From: Caloramator mitchellensis
GTDB lineage: Bacteria > Bacillota > Clostridia > Clostridiales > Caloramatoraceae
Assembly: GCF_001440545.1 (NCBI RefSeq)
Contig: NZ_LKHP01000009.1
Location: 38,306 to 102,305, forward strand
Direction: 5' to 3'
Length of the DNA stretch: 64,000 nucleotides
Part shown: positions 8,867-17,595 of the stretch, piece after piece
Position numbering within the stretch: the stretch's first letter is position 1
Layout: every line of letters starts with the position of its first letter
Translations under genes and position numbers: made by a program
Notes under the pieces: generated by a model
What the model was told of the DNA's origin: nothing
The model's database searches: none
The model's input: only the letters and a program-made list of their open reading frames with translations

Positions 8867-9745
8867 GTGGTAAAAGAAGACGATTTAAGAAAGATAGTTG
8901 AACAAGTTTTAACAGAGATGGGATATTCTTCTCTACCTGAAAAAGCTATAAATACTATAAAAGAAGCTATAATTGATGAACAAGAAGGGATTCCAGATCT
9001 GACAACTATTGATATTAGAAAACAGGTGCTGGTTCCTAATCCTGAAAATTTAGAAGCTTTATTAAAATTAAAGAGCAAGACACCTGCAAGAATTGGGGTT
9101 TGGAGATCAGGGCCAAGATATAAGACAGAAACACTTTTAAGATTTAGGGCAGATCATGCTGTGGCAATGGATGCAGTATTTACTGACGTTTCTGAGGAGT
9201 TATTACAGGAAATGAATCTGTTTTCAGTTAAGACGATGTGCAGAAATAAAGATGAATATTTAACAAGACCGGATTTAGGAAGAAAATTTGATGATGATTC
9301 CATAAAAATGATTAAAGAAAAATGCAAAGCTAATCCGCAAGTTCAAATATACGTATCTGACGGATTAAGTTCAACTGCAATTGAGGCAAATGTGAAGGAT
9401 GTTTTACCGGCAATTATTCAAGGTTTAAAAGCATATGGAATTGAAGTTGGAACACCATTCTTTGTAAAATACGGAAGAGTTCCTGCTATGGATGTAATTT
9501 CGGAAGTAACAGGAGCAGATGTAACATGTGTTTTAATTGGTGAAAGACCAGGTTTAGCTACAGCAGAAAGTATGAGTGCATACATGGCGTATAAGGCAAC
9601 TGTAAATATGCCAGAAGCAAGAAGGACAGTTGTTTCAAATATTCATAGAGGTGGAACACCGCCGGTTGAAGCAGGTGCTCATATTGCAGAAATAATTAAG
9701 CTAATGATTGAGAAGAAAGCAAGTGGAATTGATTTGAAATTATGA
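8867..9745 (+). CDS. eutC: EutC, ethanolamine ammonia-lyase small subunit
   Basis: This is the small subunit that completes the adenosylcobalamin site at the EutB-EutC interface. The first ~20 residues ([16 protein letters not shown]) form an amphipathic helix typical of microcompartment targeting peptides. A linker and the conserved core follow ([19 protein letters not shown]..., [49 protein letters not shown] end). I choose the GTG at 8867 behind AAAGGGGG, giving 292 aa, a normal length. Only one eutC serves two eutB genes. Confidence 0.94.
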   Translation: MVKEDDLRKIVEQVLTEMGYSSLPEKAINTIKEAIIDEQEGIPDLTTIDIRKQVLVPNPENLEALLKLKSKTPARIGVWRSGPRYKTETLLRFRADHAVAMDAVFTDVSEELLQEMNLFSVKTMCRNKDEYLTRPDLGRKFDDDSIKMIKEKCKANPQVQIYVSDGLSSTAIEANVKDVLPAIIQGLKAYGIEVGTPFFVKYGRVPAMDVISEVTGADVTCVLIGERPGLATAESMSAYMAYKATVNMPEARRTVVSNIHRGGTPPVEAGAHIAEIIKLMIEKKASGIDLKL

Positions 9746-9760
9746 TAAGGGGGGATATAA

Positions 9761-10414
9761 ATGAAAAATGATCCTATTCGTGCGACGGTTTTAAGTGTTA
9801 AGATAATTCCAAATGTAAATCCAGATATGGCTAGTGCACTAAAATTAGAGCCAAATCAAAAAAGTGTAGGTATTATAACTACAAATATAGATGATGTTTC
9901 TTACACTGCTTTAGATGAAGCAACAAAAAAGGCAGATGTTCAAGTAGTCTATGCAAGATCTATGTATGCTGGTTCAGCAAATGCTAGCACAAAGTTGGCA
10001 GGGGAGTTTATTGGTATTATTGCAGGTCCAAATCCTGCTGAAGTAAAAAGTGGATTAAATGCTGCAATACAATTTATTGAAAATGATGCTTGCTTTTATA
10101 GTGCAAATGACGATGATAGCATTGTTTATTATGCTCACTGTATATCAAGAACAGGTTCATATCTTTCAAAGGTTGCAGGAATAGAAGAAGGAGAGGCTTT
10201 GGCTTACTTAATTGCACCTCCGCTTGAAGCAACTTATGCGCTAGATGCTGCTCTCAAGGCTGCAGATGTTAAATTAGCGGCATTTTATGGACCACCAACA
10301 GAAACAAACTTTGCTGGCGGATTATTAACTGGAAGCCAGTCTGCTTGTAAAGCTGCCTGTGAAGCTTTTGCAAATGCTGTTAAATATGTAGCTGATAATC
10401 CATTAAGTTATTAA
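9761..10414 (+). CDS. eutL: EutL, trimeric BMC-T shell protein
   Basis: This tandem-BMC-domain shell protein forms pseudohexameric tiles with a gated pore. At 217 aa it matches the EutL family length and sequence (LSVKIIPNVNPDMA, YARSMYAGSANASTKLAGE, NFAGGLLTGSQSACKAACEAF). ATG at 9761 behind AAGGGGGGATATAA. It lies between eutC and a EutK-like shell gene. Confidence 0.95.
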   Translation: MKNDPIRATVLSVKIIPNVNPDMASALKLEPNQKSVGIITTNIDDVSYTALDEATKKADVQVVYARSMYAGSANASTKLAGEFIGIIAGPNPAEVKSGLNAAIQFIENDACFYSANDDDSIVYYAHCISRTGSYLSKVAGIEEGEALAYLIAPPLEATYALDAALKAADVKLAAFYGPPTETNFAGGLLTGSQSACKAACEAFANAVKYVADNPLSY

Positions 10415-10419
10415 AGTGA

Positions 10420-10944
10420 ATGAAGATGAAAAGAGAAGCTTTGGGAATAATTGAAACCTATGGATTTACTGATTTTATCGTAGCTTTTGATATTGCTTTA
10501 AAGAGTGCTAACGTTAAATATCTAAGTCATTGCTTCGTTAGAGCTGGATTAGTTTCTGGATATATTCAAGGTGATGTTTCAGATGTTGAGGAAGCGTTGC
10601 AGTCGGTTAAGAGTTATTTTCAAACGTTTAAGAAGAATATAAAAATTCATTGTATACCTCGTCCTTATGAAGATACCTGCAACCTAATTGAGCCTTTGTG
10701 TGGGGAAAAAGATGAAGTAATAGTCATAGAAAAGAAAAAAGAAATTGAGGATGATGTATCCATGAAAGTTGAGGCTATTTTAGGAACTCATTTTGATGAA
10801 TTGAAAAATATGAAAACAGTAGACTTAAGAAAATTAGCGAGGCAATTAGATAGTCTGTCAATTCCAAGAGATAAAATAAAATTTGCAAGAAAAGATGAAC
10901 TCATTAAAGCTATTATCGAGTTCTGTGAAAGGAAGTTGAGATGA
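10420..10944 (+). CDS. EutK-like BMC shell protein with C-terminal Rho-N/SAP-like domain
   Basis: Residues ~4-90 form one BMC domain (LGIIETYGFTDFIVAFDIAL..., GYIQGDVSDVEEALQSV, IHCIPRPYED). After a charged linker, residues ~125-170 (VDLRKLARQLDS..IPRDKIKFARKDELIKAI) resemble a Rho N-terminal or SAP-type helix-extended-loop-helix, a fold often binding nucleic acid. E. coli EutK is also a BMC domain plus a nucleic-acid-binding-like tail, but of HTH type, so this looks like a parallel arrangement. Start ATG at 10420, with 10426 as alternative. The stop overlaps the eutE start (ATGA). BMC assignment is firm; tail function is inferred. Confidence 0.82.
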   Translation: MKMKREALGIIETYGFTDFIVAFDIALKSANVKYLSHCFVRAGLVSGYIQGDVSDVEEALQSVKSYFQTFKKNIKIHCIPRPYEDTCNLIEPLCGEKDEVIVIEKKKEIEDDVSMKVEAILGTHFDELKNMKTVDLRKLARQLDSLSIPRDKIKFARKDELIKAIIEFCERKLR

Positions 10945-12401
10945 TGGACAGAGACTTAATTTCCATCCAGGAAGCAAGGGATCTTGTAAGAAGAGCAAAG
11001 GAAGCACAGTTTAAGCTTTCAAATCTTTCTCAGAAAGAATTAGATGAAATTGTAAGATCTATGGCTGAAGAAGCATATCAAAACTCGGAAAGACTTGCTA
11101 AAATGGCAGTTGAAGAAACAGGGTTTGGTAAATATGAAGACAAAATAATTAAAAACAAATTTGCAAGCAAAATAGTTTTCGAAAGCATAAAAGAAGTTAA
11201 AACAGTAGGAATACTTAAAAATGATGATATAAATAAAATTTTAGAAATAGGTGTCCCAATAGGGATTATTGCTGCATTAATTCCATCAACGAATCCAACT
11301 TCTACAACAATTTATAAAGCTCTTATAGCAATTAAATCTGGTAATGCAATAGTTTTTAGTCCTCATCCCGCAGCAGCACGTTGTATTTTAGAAACAGCAA
11401 AGATACTAGAGAAGGCAGCAATAAAATCTGGAGCACCAGAAGGTATAATTGGCTGTTTACAAAATCCTACCTTAGAAGCAACTAATGAACTTATGAAGAA
11501 TAAAGATGTAGCTTTGATTTTAGCAACAGGCGGTTCAGCAATGGTAAGAGCTGCATATAGTTCAGGAAAGCCTGCTCTTGGCGTTGGGCCAGGAAATGTC
11601 CCTGCTTTTATAGAGAGAACAGCAGATATTCCGTTATCTGTTAAGAGAATAATTGAAAGTAAAACATTTGACAATGGAACTATTTGTGCATCTGAACAAG
11701 CTATAGTAACAGAAAATTGCATTAAAGAAAAAGTGAAAGAGGAACTAATACTACAAGGTGGGTATTTCTTAGATGAAGAAGAAGCAAGGAAGGTTGCAAA
11801 AGTATTAGTTAACCCATGCGGAGGTCTAAATCCAAGAATAGTGGGGCAACCAGCAATAAAAATAGCTCAAATGGCAGGATTAGAGATTCCAGATAATATT
11901 AAGGTTTTAATAAAGGAAGAAAAAGGTGTGGGTAAAGAATTTCCATTTTCGATGGAAAAATTATCGCCTATATTAGCCTTTTATACTGAAGAAAACTGGG
12001 AAAAGGCCTGTGAAAAATGTATTGAAATTTTAAATTTTGGAGGACTAGGTCATACGCTTGTTATACATTCAAATAATGAAGAGGTTATTATGGAATTTGC
12101 TTTGAAAAAGCCAGTATCTAGGCTATTGATTAATACATCTGCATCACAAGGAGCAATAGGAGCTACGACTAATTTACAGCCAGCTCTTACATTGGGATGT
12201 GGAAGTATTGGTGGAAGTTCAACTTCGGATAATATAGGACCTTTACACTTAATAAACATAAGAAGAATAGCCTATGGGATAAGAGAGACAAATGAGATTT
12301 TTAGCAACAGCAATGAAGATAAAGTAGATTTAGACTATCTAAAAAAATTAATAATAAATGAAATAAATAAAATTAAAAAAGGAGGAGTTTTAAATGGCTA
12401 A
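10941..12401 (+). CDS. eutE: EutE, CoA-acylating acetaldehyde dehydrogenase
   Basis: This lumen enzyme converts acetaldehyde, NAD and CoA to acetyl-CoA and NADH. The aldehyde dehydrogenase fold is evident ([38 protein letters not shown]). The catalytic Cys lies in GTICASEQA. The ALDH core begins almost at residue 5, so there is no N-terminal targeting extension. Instead the C-terminus carries a linker and an amphipathic helix ([19 protein letters not shown]) that looks like an encapsulation peptide. Starts ATG 10941 or 10944, overlapping the previous stop; its own end overlaps eutM by 8 bases. Confidence 0.94.
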   Translation: MMDRDLISIQEARDLVRRAKEAQFKLSNLSQKELDEIVRSMAEEAYQNSERLAKMAVEETGFGKYEDKIIKNKFASKIVFESIKEVKTVGILKNDDINKILEIGVPIGIIAALIPSTNPTSTTIYKALIAIKSGNAIVFSPHPAAARCILETAKILEKAAIKSGAPEGIIGCLQNPTLEATNELMKNKDVALILATGGSAMVRAAYSSGKPALGVGPGNVPAFIERTADIPLSVKRIIESKTFDNGTICASEQAIVTENCIKEKVKEELILQGGYFLDEEEARKVAKVLVNPCGGLNPRIVGQPAIKIAQMAGLEIPDNIKVLIKEEKGVGKEFPFSMEKLSPILAFYTEENWEKACEKCIEILNFGGLGHTLVIHSNNEEVIMEFALKKPVSRLLINTSASQGAIGATTNLQPALTLGCGSIGGSSTSDNIGPLHLINIRRIAYGIRETNEIFSNSNEDKVDLDYLKKLIINEINKIKKGGVLNG

Positions 12402-12675
12402 TACAAATGCTCTTGGTATGATTGAAACAAAAGGTTTGGTTGGAGCTATTGAGGCTGCTGACGCAATGGTTAAGGCTGCGAATGTTACTTTGATAGGAAA
12501 GGTTCTTGTAGGTGGAGGACTTGTAACTGTAATGGTTAGAGGAGATGTAGGGGCAGTTAAGGCGGCAACAGATGCAGGTGCTGCAGCTGCAGAAAGAGTT
12601 GGGGAATTGATATCAGTTCACGTAATTCCTAGACCACACGGAGAAGTAGAACTGATTCTTCCAAAGGCAGAATGA
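12394..12675 (+). CDS. eutM: EutM, major hexameric BMC shell protein
   Basis: This 93-aa single BMC domain ([51 protein letters not shown]) is nearly archetypal for EutM/PduA. It tiles the facets of the compartment. The ATG at 12394 is behind AAAAAAGGAGGAG, one of the strongest ribosome sites in the operon, and a GC-rich hairpin follows the stop. Both fit a highly expressed shell protein. Confidence 0.96.
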   Translation: MANTNALGMIETKGLVGAIEAADAMVKAANVTLIGKVLVGGGLVTVMVRGDVGAVKAATDAGAAAAERVGELISVHVIPRPHGEVELILPKAE

Positions 12676-12680
12676 TAATA

Positions 12681-12702
12681 TTCCCGGGCTCTGCCCGGGA
12701 AA
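12681..12702 (+). other. Intercistronic GC-rich hairpin after eutM
   Basis: TTCCCGGGC (12681-12689) pairs perfectly with GCCCGGGAA across a TCT loop, in otherwise AT-rich DNA. It is followed by AATATAAAAGG, so there is no U-tract and it is not a typical terminator. It may protect the 3' end of upstream eutM mRNA, or mark an RNase cleavage boundary. Confidence 0.75.
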
Positions 12703-12722
12703 TATAAAAGGATGTGGTTGAT

Positions 12723-13466
12723 GTGAGAGTGCTGACAGAATATGATTTGAGAATTGAATTGAAAAACAAAAAGATTGACAAATACTATGTTGATGCAGAA
12801 ACAATAATAACTCCATCGGCAAAACAGTTTCTATCAGAAAAAGGAATAGAATTATTAACAACAAATAAAAAAGATACCAAAATTGAAGAAAGTATTGAAA
12901 TACCCGAAAAAAATAAAAAAGTTTTTGCCGATGCTATGTATGAAGTTTTTTATGATAAGAAACCAGAATTTATGACGCATTTGCATGGGAATAAGCTTGT
13001 TCCTAAGAATCATCCAAGGATTATTCTTAGGGGAAAACTAGATACTTTACAAGCAAAAATATTAGAAGTTCAAGTGATTGCAAACAAAAACAAACTAGAT
13101 AAGCTGGTTGCTGATTTAGATGAGTTATTAAAGTTTGCAAGAAATGTTTTAAGAGCAGAGGTTTTAGATGAAACCCTTGATAATATAACATTATTGGGAT
13201 TAAATGATGAACAACTAAGAGAAATGTCCCAAAATCCCAAAAAATATTTTAATCAAGAACATTTATTACCTAGCTATAAAATGGGAGATATAGTAATTAT
13301 ATTAAACAGTTTAAGATGTCTAGCAAGAGAAACTGAAATAAGTGCCATTAAAGCCTTCAAAACTAATGATGGATTTTCAAGATTAGATATAATAAAAGGA
13401 TTAAATAGACTAAGCAGCTGTATTTATATAATGATGATTAAGGTAAATAGCGGAATTTATAAATGA
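12723..13466 (+). CDS. eutT: EutT-type ATP:cob(I)alamin adenosyltransferase
   Basis: This enzyme makes adenosylcobalamin for ethanolamine ammonia-lyase. The order of conserved blocks matches E. coli EutT: TPSAKQFLSEKGIELL, MTHLHGNKLVPKNHPRI, LRAEVLDETL, LLGLNDEQLREMSQNPKKYF, LNRLSSCIYIMM. The HX11CCXXC metal motif of the enterobacterial enzyme is absent: the corresponding stretch (VFADAMYEVFYDKKPEFMTHLH) has no cysteines. It should therefore belong to the metal-motif-lacking type. The start is uncertain; GTG at 12723 fits the AAAAGG site better than GTG at 12714. Confidence 0.88.
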   Translation: MRVLTEYDLRIELKNKKIDKYYVDAETIITPSAKQFLSEKGIELLTTNKKDTKIEESIEIPEKNKKVFADAMYEVFYDKKPEFMTHLHGNKLVPKNHPRIILRGKLDTLQAKILEVQVIANKNKLDKLVADLDELLKFARNVLRAEVLDETLDNITLLGLNDEQLREMSQNPKKYFNQEHLLPSYKMGDIVIILNSLRCLARETEISAIKAFKTNDGFSRLDIIKGLNRLSSCIYIMMIKVNSGIYK

Positions 13467-13480
13467 TGTGAGGTGATAGG

Positions 13481-14104
13481 GTGGAAGTTTTTTTGGATAA
13501 TTTAGCAAAAAATATTGTAAGAAACATTAAATGTCAAAGACTAATCCCTATCGAGGCATCTGGAAGGCATGTTCACTTAAGTATTCAGCATGTGATTGAA
13601 CTTTTTGGAAAAGATTATGAATTAAAAATTAAGAAGGAATTATCTCAAAAAGGACAGTATCAGTATGAGGAAAAGGTTATGTTGATTGGGCCTAAGGGAG
13701 TTTATAAAGATGTTTCGATATTGGGTCCACCTAGGAGTAAAACGCAAGTTGAAATTTCTAAAACTGATGCGATATTTTTAGGAGTTGATGCTCCTTTAAG
13801 GGATTCAGGCAATTTAAGTAAATCGCCATCTATAATAATTGCAACTGATAAGGCAGCAATTAGAATTGCAGAAGGAGTTATTATTGCTAGGAGACATATT
13901 CATATGAACGAAAAAGATGCAATAGAATTTAGTGTTAAAGACAAGCAATTAGTTAGTGTGAAAATATTAAGTCAACGTCCTGTTATTTTTGAAGAAGTTT
14001 TAGTTAGAGTTAATAGGGATTATTCTTTAACAATGCATATAGATTATGATGAAGCTAATGCATGTGGATATATAGATGGAGTCTACGGAAGGTTAATAGT
14101 TTAG
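13481..14104 (+). CDS. PduL-type phosphotransacylase
   Basis: This enzyme converts acetyl-CoA and phosphate to acetyl phosphate, recycling CoA in the compartment. The two beta-barrel halves show the zinc-site motifs SGRHVHLS near residue 26 and ARRHIHM near residue 143, and LGPPRSKTQVEIS between them. It takes the place of the Pta-type EutD of enterobacteria. The N-terminal ~18 residues (VFLDNLAKNIVRNIK) form a short amphipathic helix, possibly a targeting signal. Start GTG at 13481 behind GAGGTGATAGG. Confidence 0.93.
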   Translation: MEVFLDNLAKNIVRNIKCQRLIPIEASGRHVHLSIQHVIELFGKDYELKIKKELSQKGQYQYEEKVMLIGPKGVYKDVSILGPPRSKTQVEISKTDAIFLGVDAPLRDSGNLSKSPSIIIATDKAAIRIAEGVIIARRHIHMNEKDAIEFSVKDKQLVSVKILSQRPVIFEEVLVRVNRDYSLTMHIDYDEANACGYIDGVYGRLIV

Positions 14105-14115
14105 GGAGTGATATT

Positions 14116-14958
14116 ATGTATGATTATACTTTGGTTAATAAAATGGTAAAGGAAGTAGAAAAGAGTATATACGAAACAATAGAATTCGATAAAACAAATG
14201 AAATATTATTAGGAGTTGATTTGGGAACTGCATATATAGTATTGGTAGCATTAGATAAATATAGAAGACCTATAGCAACTGAAATGGAATATGCTAATGT
14301 CGTAAGAGATGGTCTGGTTGTTGATTTTATTGGTGCAACAAATATCGTCAGAAGACTAAAAAGAAAATTGGAAGATAAGTTAAATGCAGAATTAAAATAT
14401 GCAGCGATAGCTGTGCCGCCAGGAACAAGTGCAAGAGACTGTGATACTCACAGATATGTTGTAGAAAGGGCAGGTTTGGAAGTTGTAAAAGTATTGGATG
14501 AGCCAACGGCCGCAAACGCAGTTTTGAACATTAAAGATGGTGTTATCGTAGACATAGGGGGAGGAACAACAGGATTATCTATTATAAAAGAAAATAAAGT
14601 TATATATACGGCTGACGAACCTACAGGTGGAACTCATTTGTCTTTGGTAATTGCAGGCAATTATAAGATTGATTTTGAAAGTGCAGAAGAGATTAAGAAG
14701 GATAAATATAAGCAAAAAGAAATATTTCCAATCGTATTGCCTGTTATTAAAAAAATAGCATCAATAATTAAAAAGCATATTTTAGAATCAAAAACGGATG
14801 TAAATTCGATATTTTTAGTTGGGGGGACATCTTGTTTAGAGGGAATAGAACAGGTTATAGAAAAGGAAACTGGAATACAGACTACAAAACCATATAATCC
14901 ATTATTTATTACGCCTTTAGGAATTGCCTTGAATTGCTTAATCGAGGGAAGTGAATGA
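14116..14958 (+). CDS. eutJ: EutJ, Hsp70-like chaperone of the eut operon
   Basis: This actin/Hsp70 ATPase-fold protein has GVDLGTAYIVLVALD near residue 35, AVPPGTSARD, VLDEPTAANAVL, VDIGGGTTGLSII and FLVGGTSCLEGIEQ. The length of 280 aa is typical of EutJ, whose role is presumed to be in folding or assembly of compartment proteins. I use the ATG at 14116, behind AGGGAGTGATATT; an in-frame ATG at 14062 lies inside the pduL gene. Confidence 0.92.
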   Translation: MYDYTLVNKMVKEVEKSIYETIEFDKTNEILLGVDLGTAYIVLVALDKYRRPIATEMEYANVVRDGLVVDFIGATNIVRRLKRKLEDKLNAELKYAAIAVPPGTSARDCDTHRYVVERAGLEVVKVLDEPTAANAVLNIKDGVIVDIGGGTTGLSIIKENKVIYTADEPTGGTHLSLVIAGNYKIDFESAEEIKKDKYKQKEIFPIVLPVIKKIASIIKKHILESKTDVNSIFLVGGTSCLEGIEQVIEKETGIQTTKPYNPLFITPLGIALNCLIEGSE

Positions 14959-14959
14959 G

Positions 14960-15403
14960 ATGGAATTTGATAGCTTGGTTGAAACAATAATAAAAAGAGT
15001 AATTGAAAAAATAAATGATTTAAATAAAAAAAGGTTTTTAATTTTATCTTCAAATAATCAAAGCATGCTTGACGTTTTGGAATGCATTTCATCAAAATTT
15101 ATTGCCAACGTTAGTGACAATTATGAGGAGATTAAGAATCATGATTATGTTGTTATTGAGTCCAATGAACTGCTTAAAATTTTAAAGAACAAACAAGTAA
15201 AGTGTATTGAAGAAGATATAACATCAAAAAAGGAATTAAATGACATATTTAAAATAGAAAAGAGAATTATAACTGAAAAGGATTTACAGCCATTAATCAG
15301 ATTAAATGTAAGAAGAATTCATGTTTTGGAAAGGGCTATTTTAACACCTTTGGCTTTAGATTTTATAAGAGAAAATAAAATAGAATTGGTAAGAAAAAGG
15401 TGA
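14960..15403 (+). CDS. Unassigned eut-operon protein, possible compartment cargo
   Basis: This is a 147-aa protein of no firmly recognised family. The first ~20 residues (MEFDSLVETIIKRVIEKIND) are an amphipathic helix of the type that targets cargo to microcompartments. The middle resembles a small alpha/beta fold with VVIESNELLKIL. The C-terminus (ERAILTPLALDFIRENKIEL) shares the TP-A-x-x-F-x-x-x-x-I-E-L pattern found near the N-terminus of the EutT at 12723. It could be related to the hypothetical proteins seen between eutJ and eutN in clostridial operons. ATG at 14960 behind GAGGGAAGTG. Confidence 0.75.
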   Translation: MEFDSLVETIIKRVIEKINDLNKKRFLILSSNNQSMLDVLECISSKFIANVSDNYEEIKNHDYVVIESNELLKILKNKQVKCIEEDITSKKELNDIFKIEKRIITEKDLQPLIRLNVRRIHVLERAILTPLALDFIRENKIELVRKR

Positions 15404-15408
15404 AAAAT

Positions 15409-15693
15409 ATGTTAATAGGTAAAGTTGTAGGAAATGTTTGGGCGACACGAAAGGACGAAAGTTTAAATGGTTTGAAATTTCTAATAATTCAGCAGATTGA
15501 CTATTATTTAGATAAGGAGTTTCCTACTTTTGTAGCGATAGACACTATAGGAGCAGGTATTGGCGAAACAGTGCTGGTTTCAAAGGGAAGTTCAGCAAGA
15601 AAAATTATAGGTAAAAGTGATGTTCCGATAGATGCCTCGGTGATTGGAATAATAGATACGATTGAAGTGGAGAAGGCATTTAAGGAGAGGTGA
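15409..15693 (+). CDS. eutN: EutN, pentameric BMC vertex protein
   Basis: This 94-aa EutN/CcmL-family protein (LIGKVVGNVWATRKDESLNGLKFLII, FVAIDTIGAGIGETVLVSKGSSARK, PIDASVIGIIDTIEVE) forms pentamers that close the vertices of the shell. ATG at 15409, behind AAAAAGGTG; an in-frame GTG at 15400 is less well placed. It precedes a PduS-like gene. Confidence 0.95.
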   Translation: MLIGKVVGNVWATRKDESLNGLKFLIIQQIDYYLDKEFPTFVAIDTIGAGIGETVLVSKGSSARKIIGKSDVPIDASVIGIIDTIEVEKAFKER

Positions 15694-15697
15694 TAAG

Positions 15698-17038
15698 GTG
15701 GATTTAATAGAAAAAATTTATAATGCAGGAGTAGTTGGGGCAGGTGGCGCAGGTTTTCCATCACATATTAAATTGAATAATAGAGCAGAGTATTTGATTA
15801 TAAATGGAGTAGAATGCGAGCCGCTTTTAGGAACAGATAAATTCTTGATGAGGAATAAGGCTAAAGAAATTGTCTTAGCGATTAATGAGATTGCTAAGAA
15901 TTTAGGAGCAAGAGAAGTTTTTATTGCTACAAAAGAATCGTATAACGAAGAAATAAATAGTGTAACAAAAGAGATTAAAGAAAATGGTTTCAGAATAAAG
16001 ATTCACAAAATGAAAAGTTTTTATCCAGCCGGAGATGAACAAGTTTTAGTTAAGGAAGTTATAGGAAAAACTGTTCCGCCCGGAGGCATACCAATAAATG
16101 TTAATACTGTAGTATCTAATGTTGGAACTGCTTATAATATATATGAAGCTATAAATGACAAACCGGTTATTAGAAAATTTATTTCTATTTTAGGTGAAAT
16201 TAAAAACCCAATGATATTGAATGTTCCTATAGGAACTTCAATTTTAGAATGTATAAATGCGGCGGGGGGAAGCACAATAAAGGATTATGCGATAATAATA
16301 GGTGGACCTATGATGGGCAAAATAATATCGCATGAGGAAGCAAAGAATAGAACAATAACAAAAACGGATGGAGCTTTAATTATCATATCTAAGAATCATG
16401 TCCTATACAAAAGAAAATCCCTTGGATTAGATAAAATAATAAAAATTTCAAAGTCTGCATGTATTCAGTGTAGCTATTGCACCGACCTTTGTCCTAGATT
16501 TCTATTAGGACATGTTATACGTCCGCATAGAATTATGAGAGCATTGACTTGTTTTGATGAAGATAATGAAATATTTAATGAAAGTCTATTATGCAGTGAA
16601 TGTGGTGTATGTGAGAATTATGCTTGTCCGATGGGGTTATCTCCCAGGGAAGTAAATGTTTATATAAAATCAATTGTTAGGGCAAAAGGGAAAAAAGCTA
16701 ACCAGAAATTATTAGAAGAAAATTCTATGAGAGATTTTAGATTAGTTCCAACAGAAAAACTACTAATTAGACTAGGATTAAACAAATATAAGACTCAAAA
16801 ACTTCAAAGTTATATGGAAATCAGTGCTGATAAAGTTACAATCTCTTTAAAACAGCATATTGGAAGTCCTGCAAAACCTGTTGTAGAAGTTGGCCAAAGG
16901 GTAGAGGAAGGACAGTTGATAGGAGATATTGAGAAAAATTTACTTGGAGCAAAAATCCATGCAAGTATTAGCGGGATTGTAAAACATGTAGGAGAGCAAA
17001 TAGTTATTGAGAGCGACAATAAAGAGGTGATTAAATGA
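15698..17038 (+). CDS. PduS-like cobalamin reductase (RnfC-type flavo-iron-sulfur protein)
   Basis: This protein is likely to reduce cob(III)alamin or cob(II)alamin for EutT, or to pass electrons across the shell. The N-terminal glycine-rich nucleotide/flavin site (GVVGAGGAGFPSHIK) and a central SLBB-type region follow the PduS/RnfC pattern. Two ferredoxin-type clusters are evident: CIQCSYCTDLCP near residue 258 and CSECGVCENYACP about 50 residues later. A biotinyl/barrel-like tail (VGQRVEEGQLIGDIEK) ends the 446-aa protein. GTG at 15698 behind AGGAGAGGTGATAAG. The stop overlaps the next shell gene by 4 bases. Confidence 0.9.
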   Translation: MDLIEKIYNAGVVGAGGAGFPSHIKLNNRAEYLIINGVECEPLLGTDKFLMRNKAKEIVLAINEIAKNLGAREVFIATKESYNEEINSVTKEIKENGFRIKIHKMKSFYPAGDEQVLVKEVIGKTVPPGGIPINVNTVVSNVGTAYNIYEAINDKPVIRKFISILGEIKNPMILNVPIGTSILECINAAGGSTIKDYAIIIGGPMMGKIISHEEAKNRTITKTDGALIIISKNHVLYKRKSLGLDKIIKISKSACIQCSYCTDLCPRFLLGHVIRPHRIMRALTCFDEDNEIFNESLLCSECGVCENYACPMGLSPREVNVYIKSIVRAKGKKANQKLLEENSMRDFRLVPTEKLLIRLGLNKYKTQKLQSYMEISADKVTISLKQHIGSPAKPVVEVGQRVEEGQLIGDIEKNLLGAKIHASISGIVKHVGEQIVIESDNKEVIK

Positions 17039-17583
17039 CAAAAGCAATAGGATTGGTAGAGTTGAATAGCATAGCGAAAGGAATTGAAACTGCAGATAAG
17101 ATGTTTAAATCGGGAGATGTAGACATAATAATCTCTAAGCCTATATGCCCCGGAAAATTTATCATACTAATAACAGGAGATGTAGGAGCTGTTAAGTCAT
17201 CTGTAGAAAAAGGAATAGAAAACGCTGAAAATTATATTGTTGACAGCCTGATATTACCTAAAGTGCATACTCAAGTTTTAGAGGCAATAAATTATACAAC
17301 CAAGATAGAAAAACTTGATGCCCTGGGTATACTTGAATTTTATAGTATAGCTACAGCTGTAGTAGCAGCTGATGCTGTAGCAAAAACATCACAAGTTCAA
17401 CTAATGGAACTTAGATTAGGTATAGGAATAGGTGGAAAATCTTTTCTTACATTTACTGGTGATGTAAGTTCGATTAATGAAGGAATTGAAATTGGTGAAA
17501 AAATTGGTGAGGAAAATGGTATGTTGGTTTATAAATCCATTATTCCATCTCCAAGTCCAGAGATATTTGAATTTTTAATATAA
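17035..17583 (+). CDS. PduT-like BMC-T shell protein with pore Fe-S cysteine
   Basis: Two BMC domains lie in tandem (about 3-88 and 97-180). Cys38 in KPICPGKF sits at the position where PduT binds a [4Fe-4S] cluster in the trimer pore. In Pdu compartments PduT partners PduS, and here the PduS-like gene is immediately upstream and overlapping, so an electron path through the shell is a fair inference. Length of 182 aa is normal for PduT. Confidence 0.92.
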   Translation: MTKAIGLVELNSIAKGIETADKMFKSGDVDIIISKPICPGKFIILITGDVGAVKSSVEKGIENAENYIVDSLILPKVHTQVLEAINYTTKIEKLDALGILEFYSIATAVVAADAVAKTSQVQLMELRLGIGIGGKSFLTFTGDVSSINEGIEIGEKIGEENGMLVYKSIIPSPSPEIFEFLI

Positions 17584-17595
17584 AGGGGGATTAAA

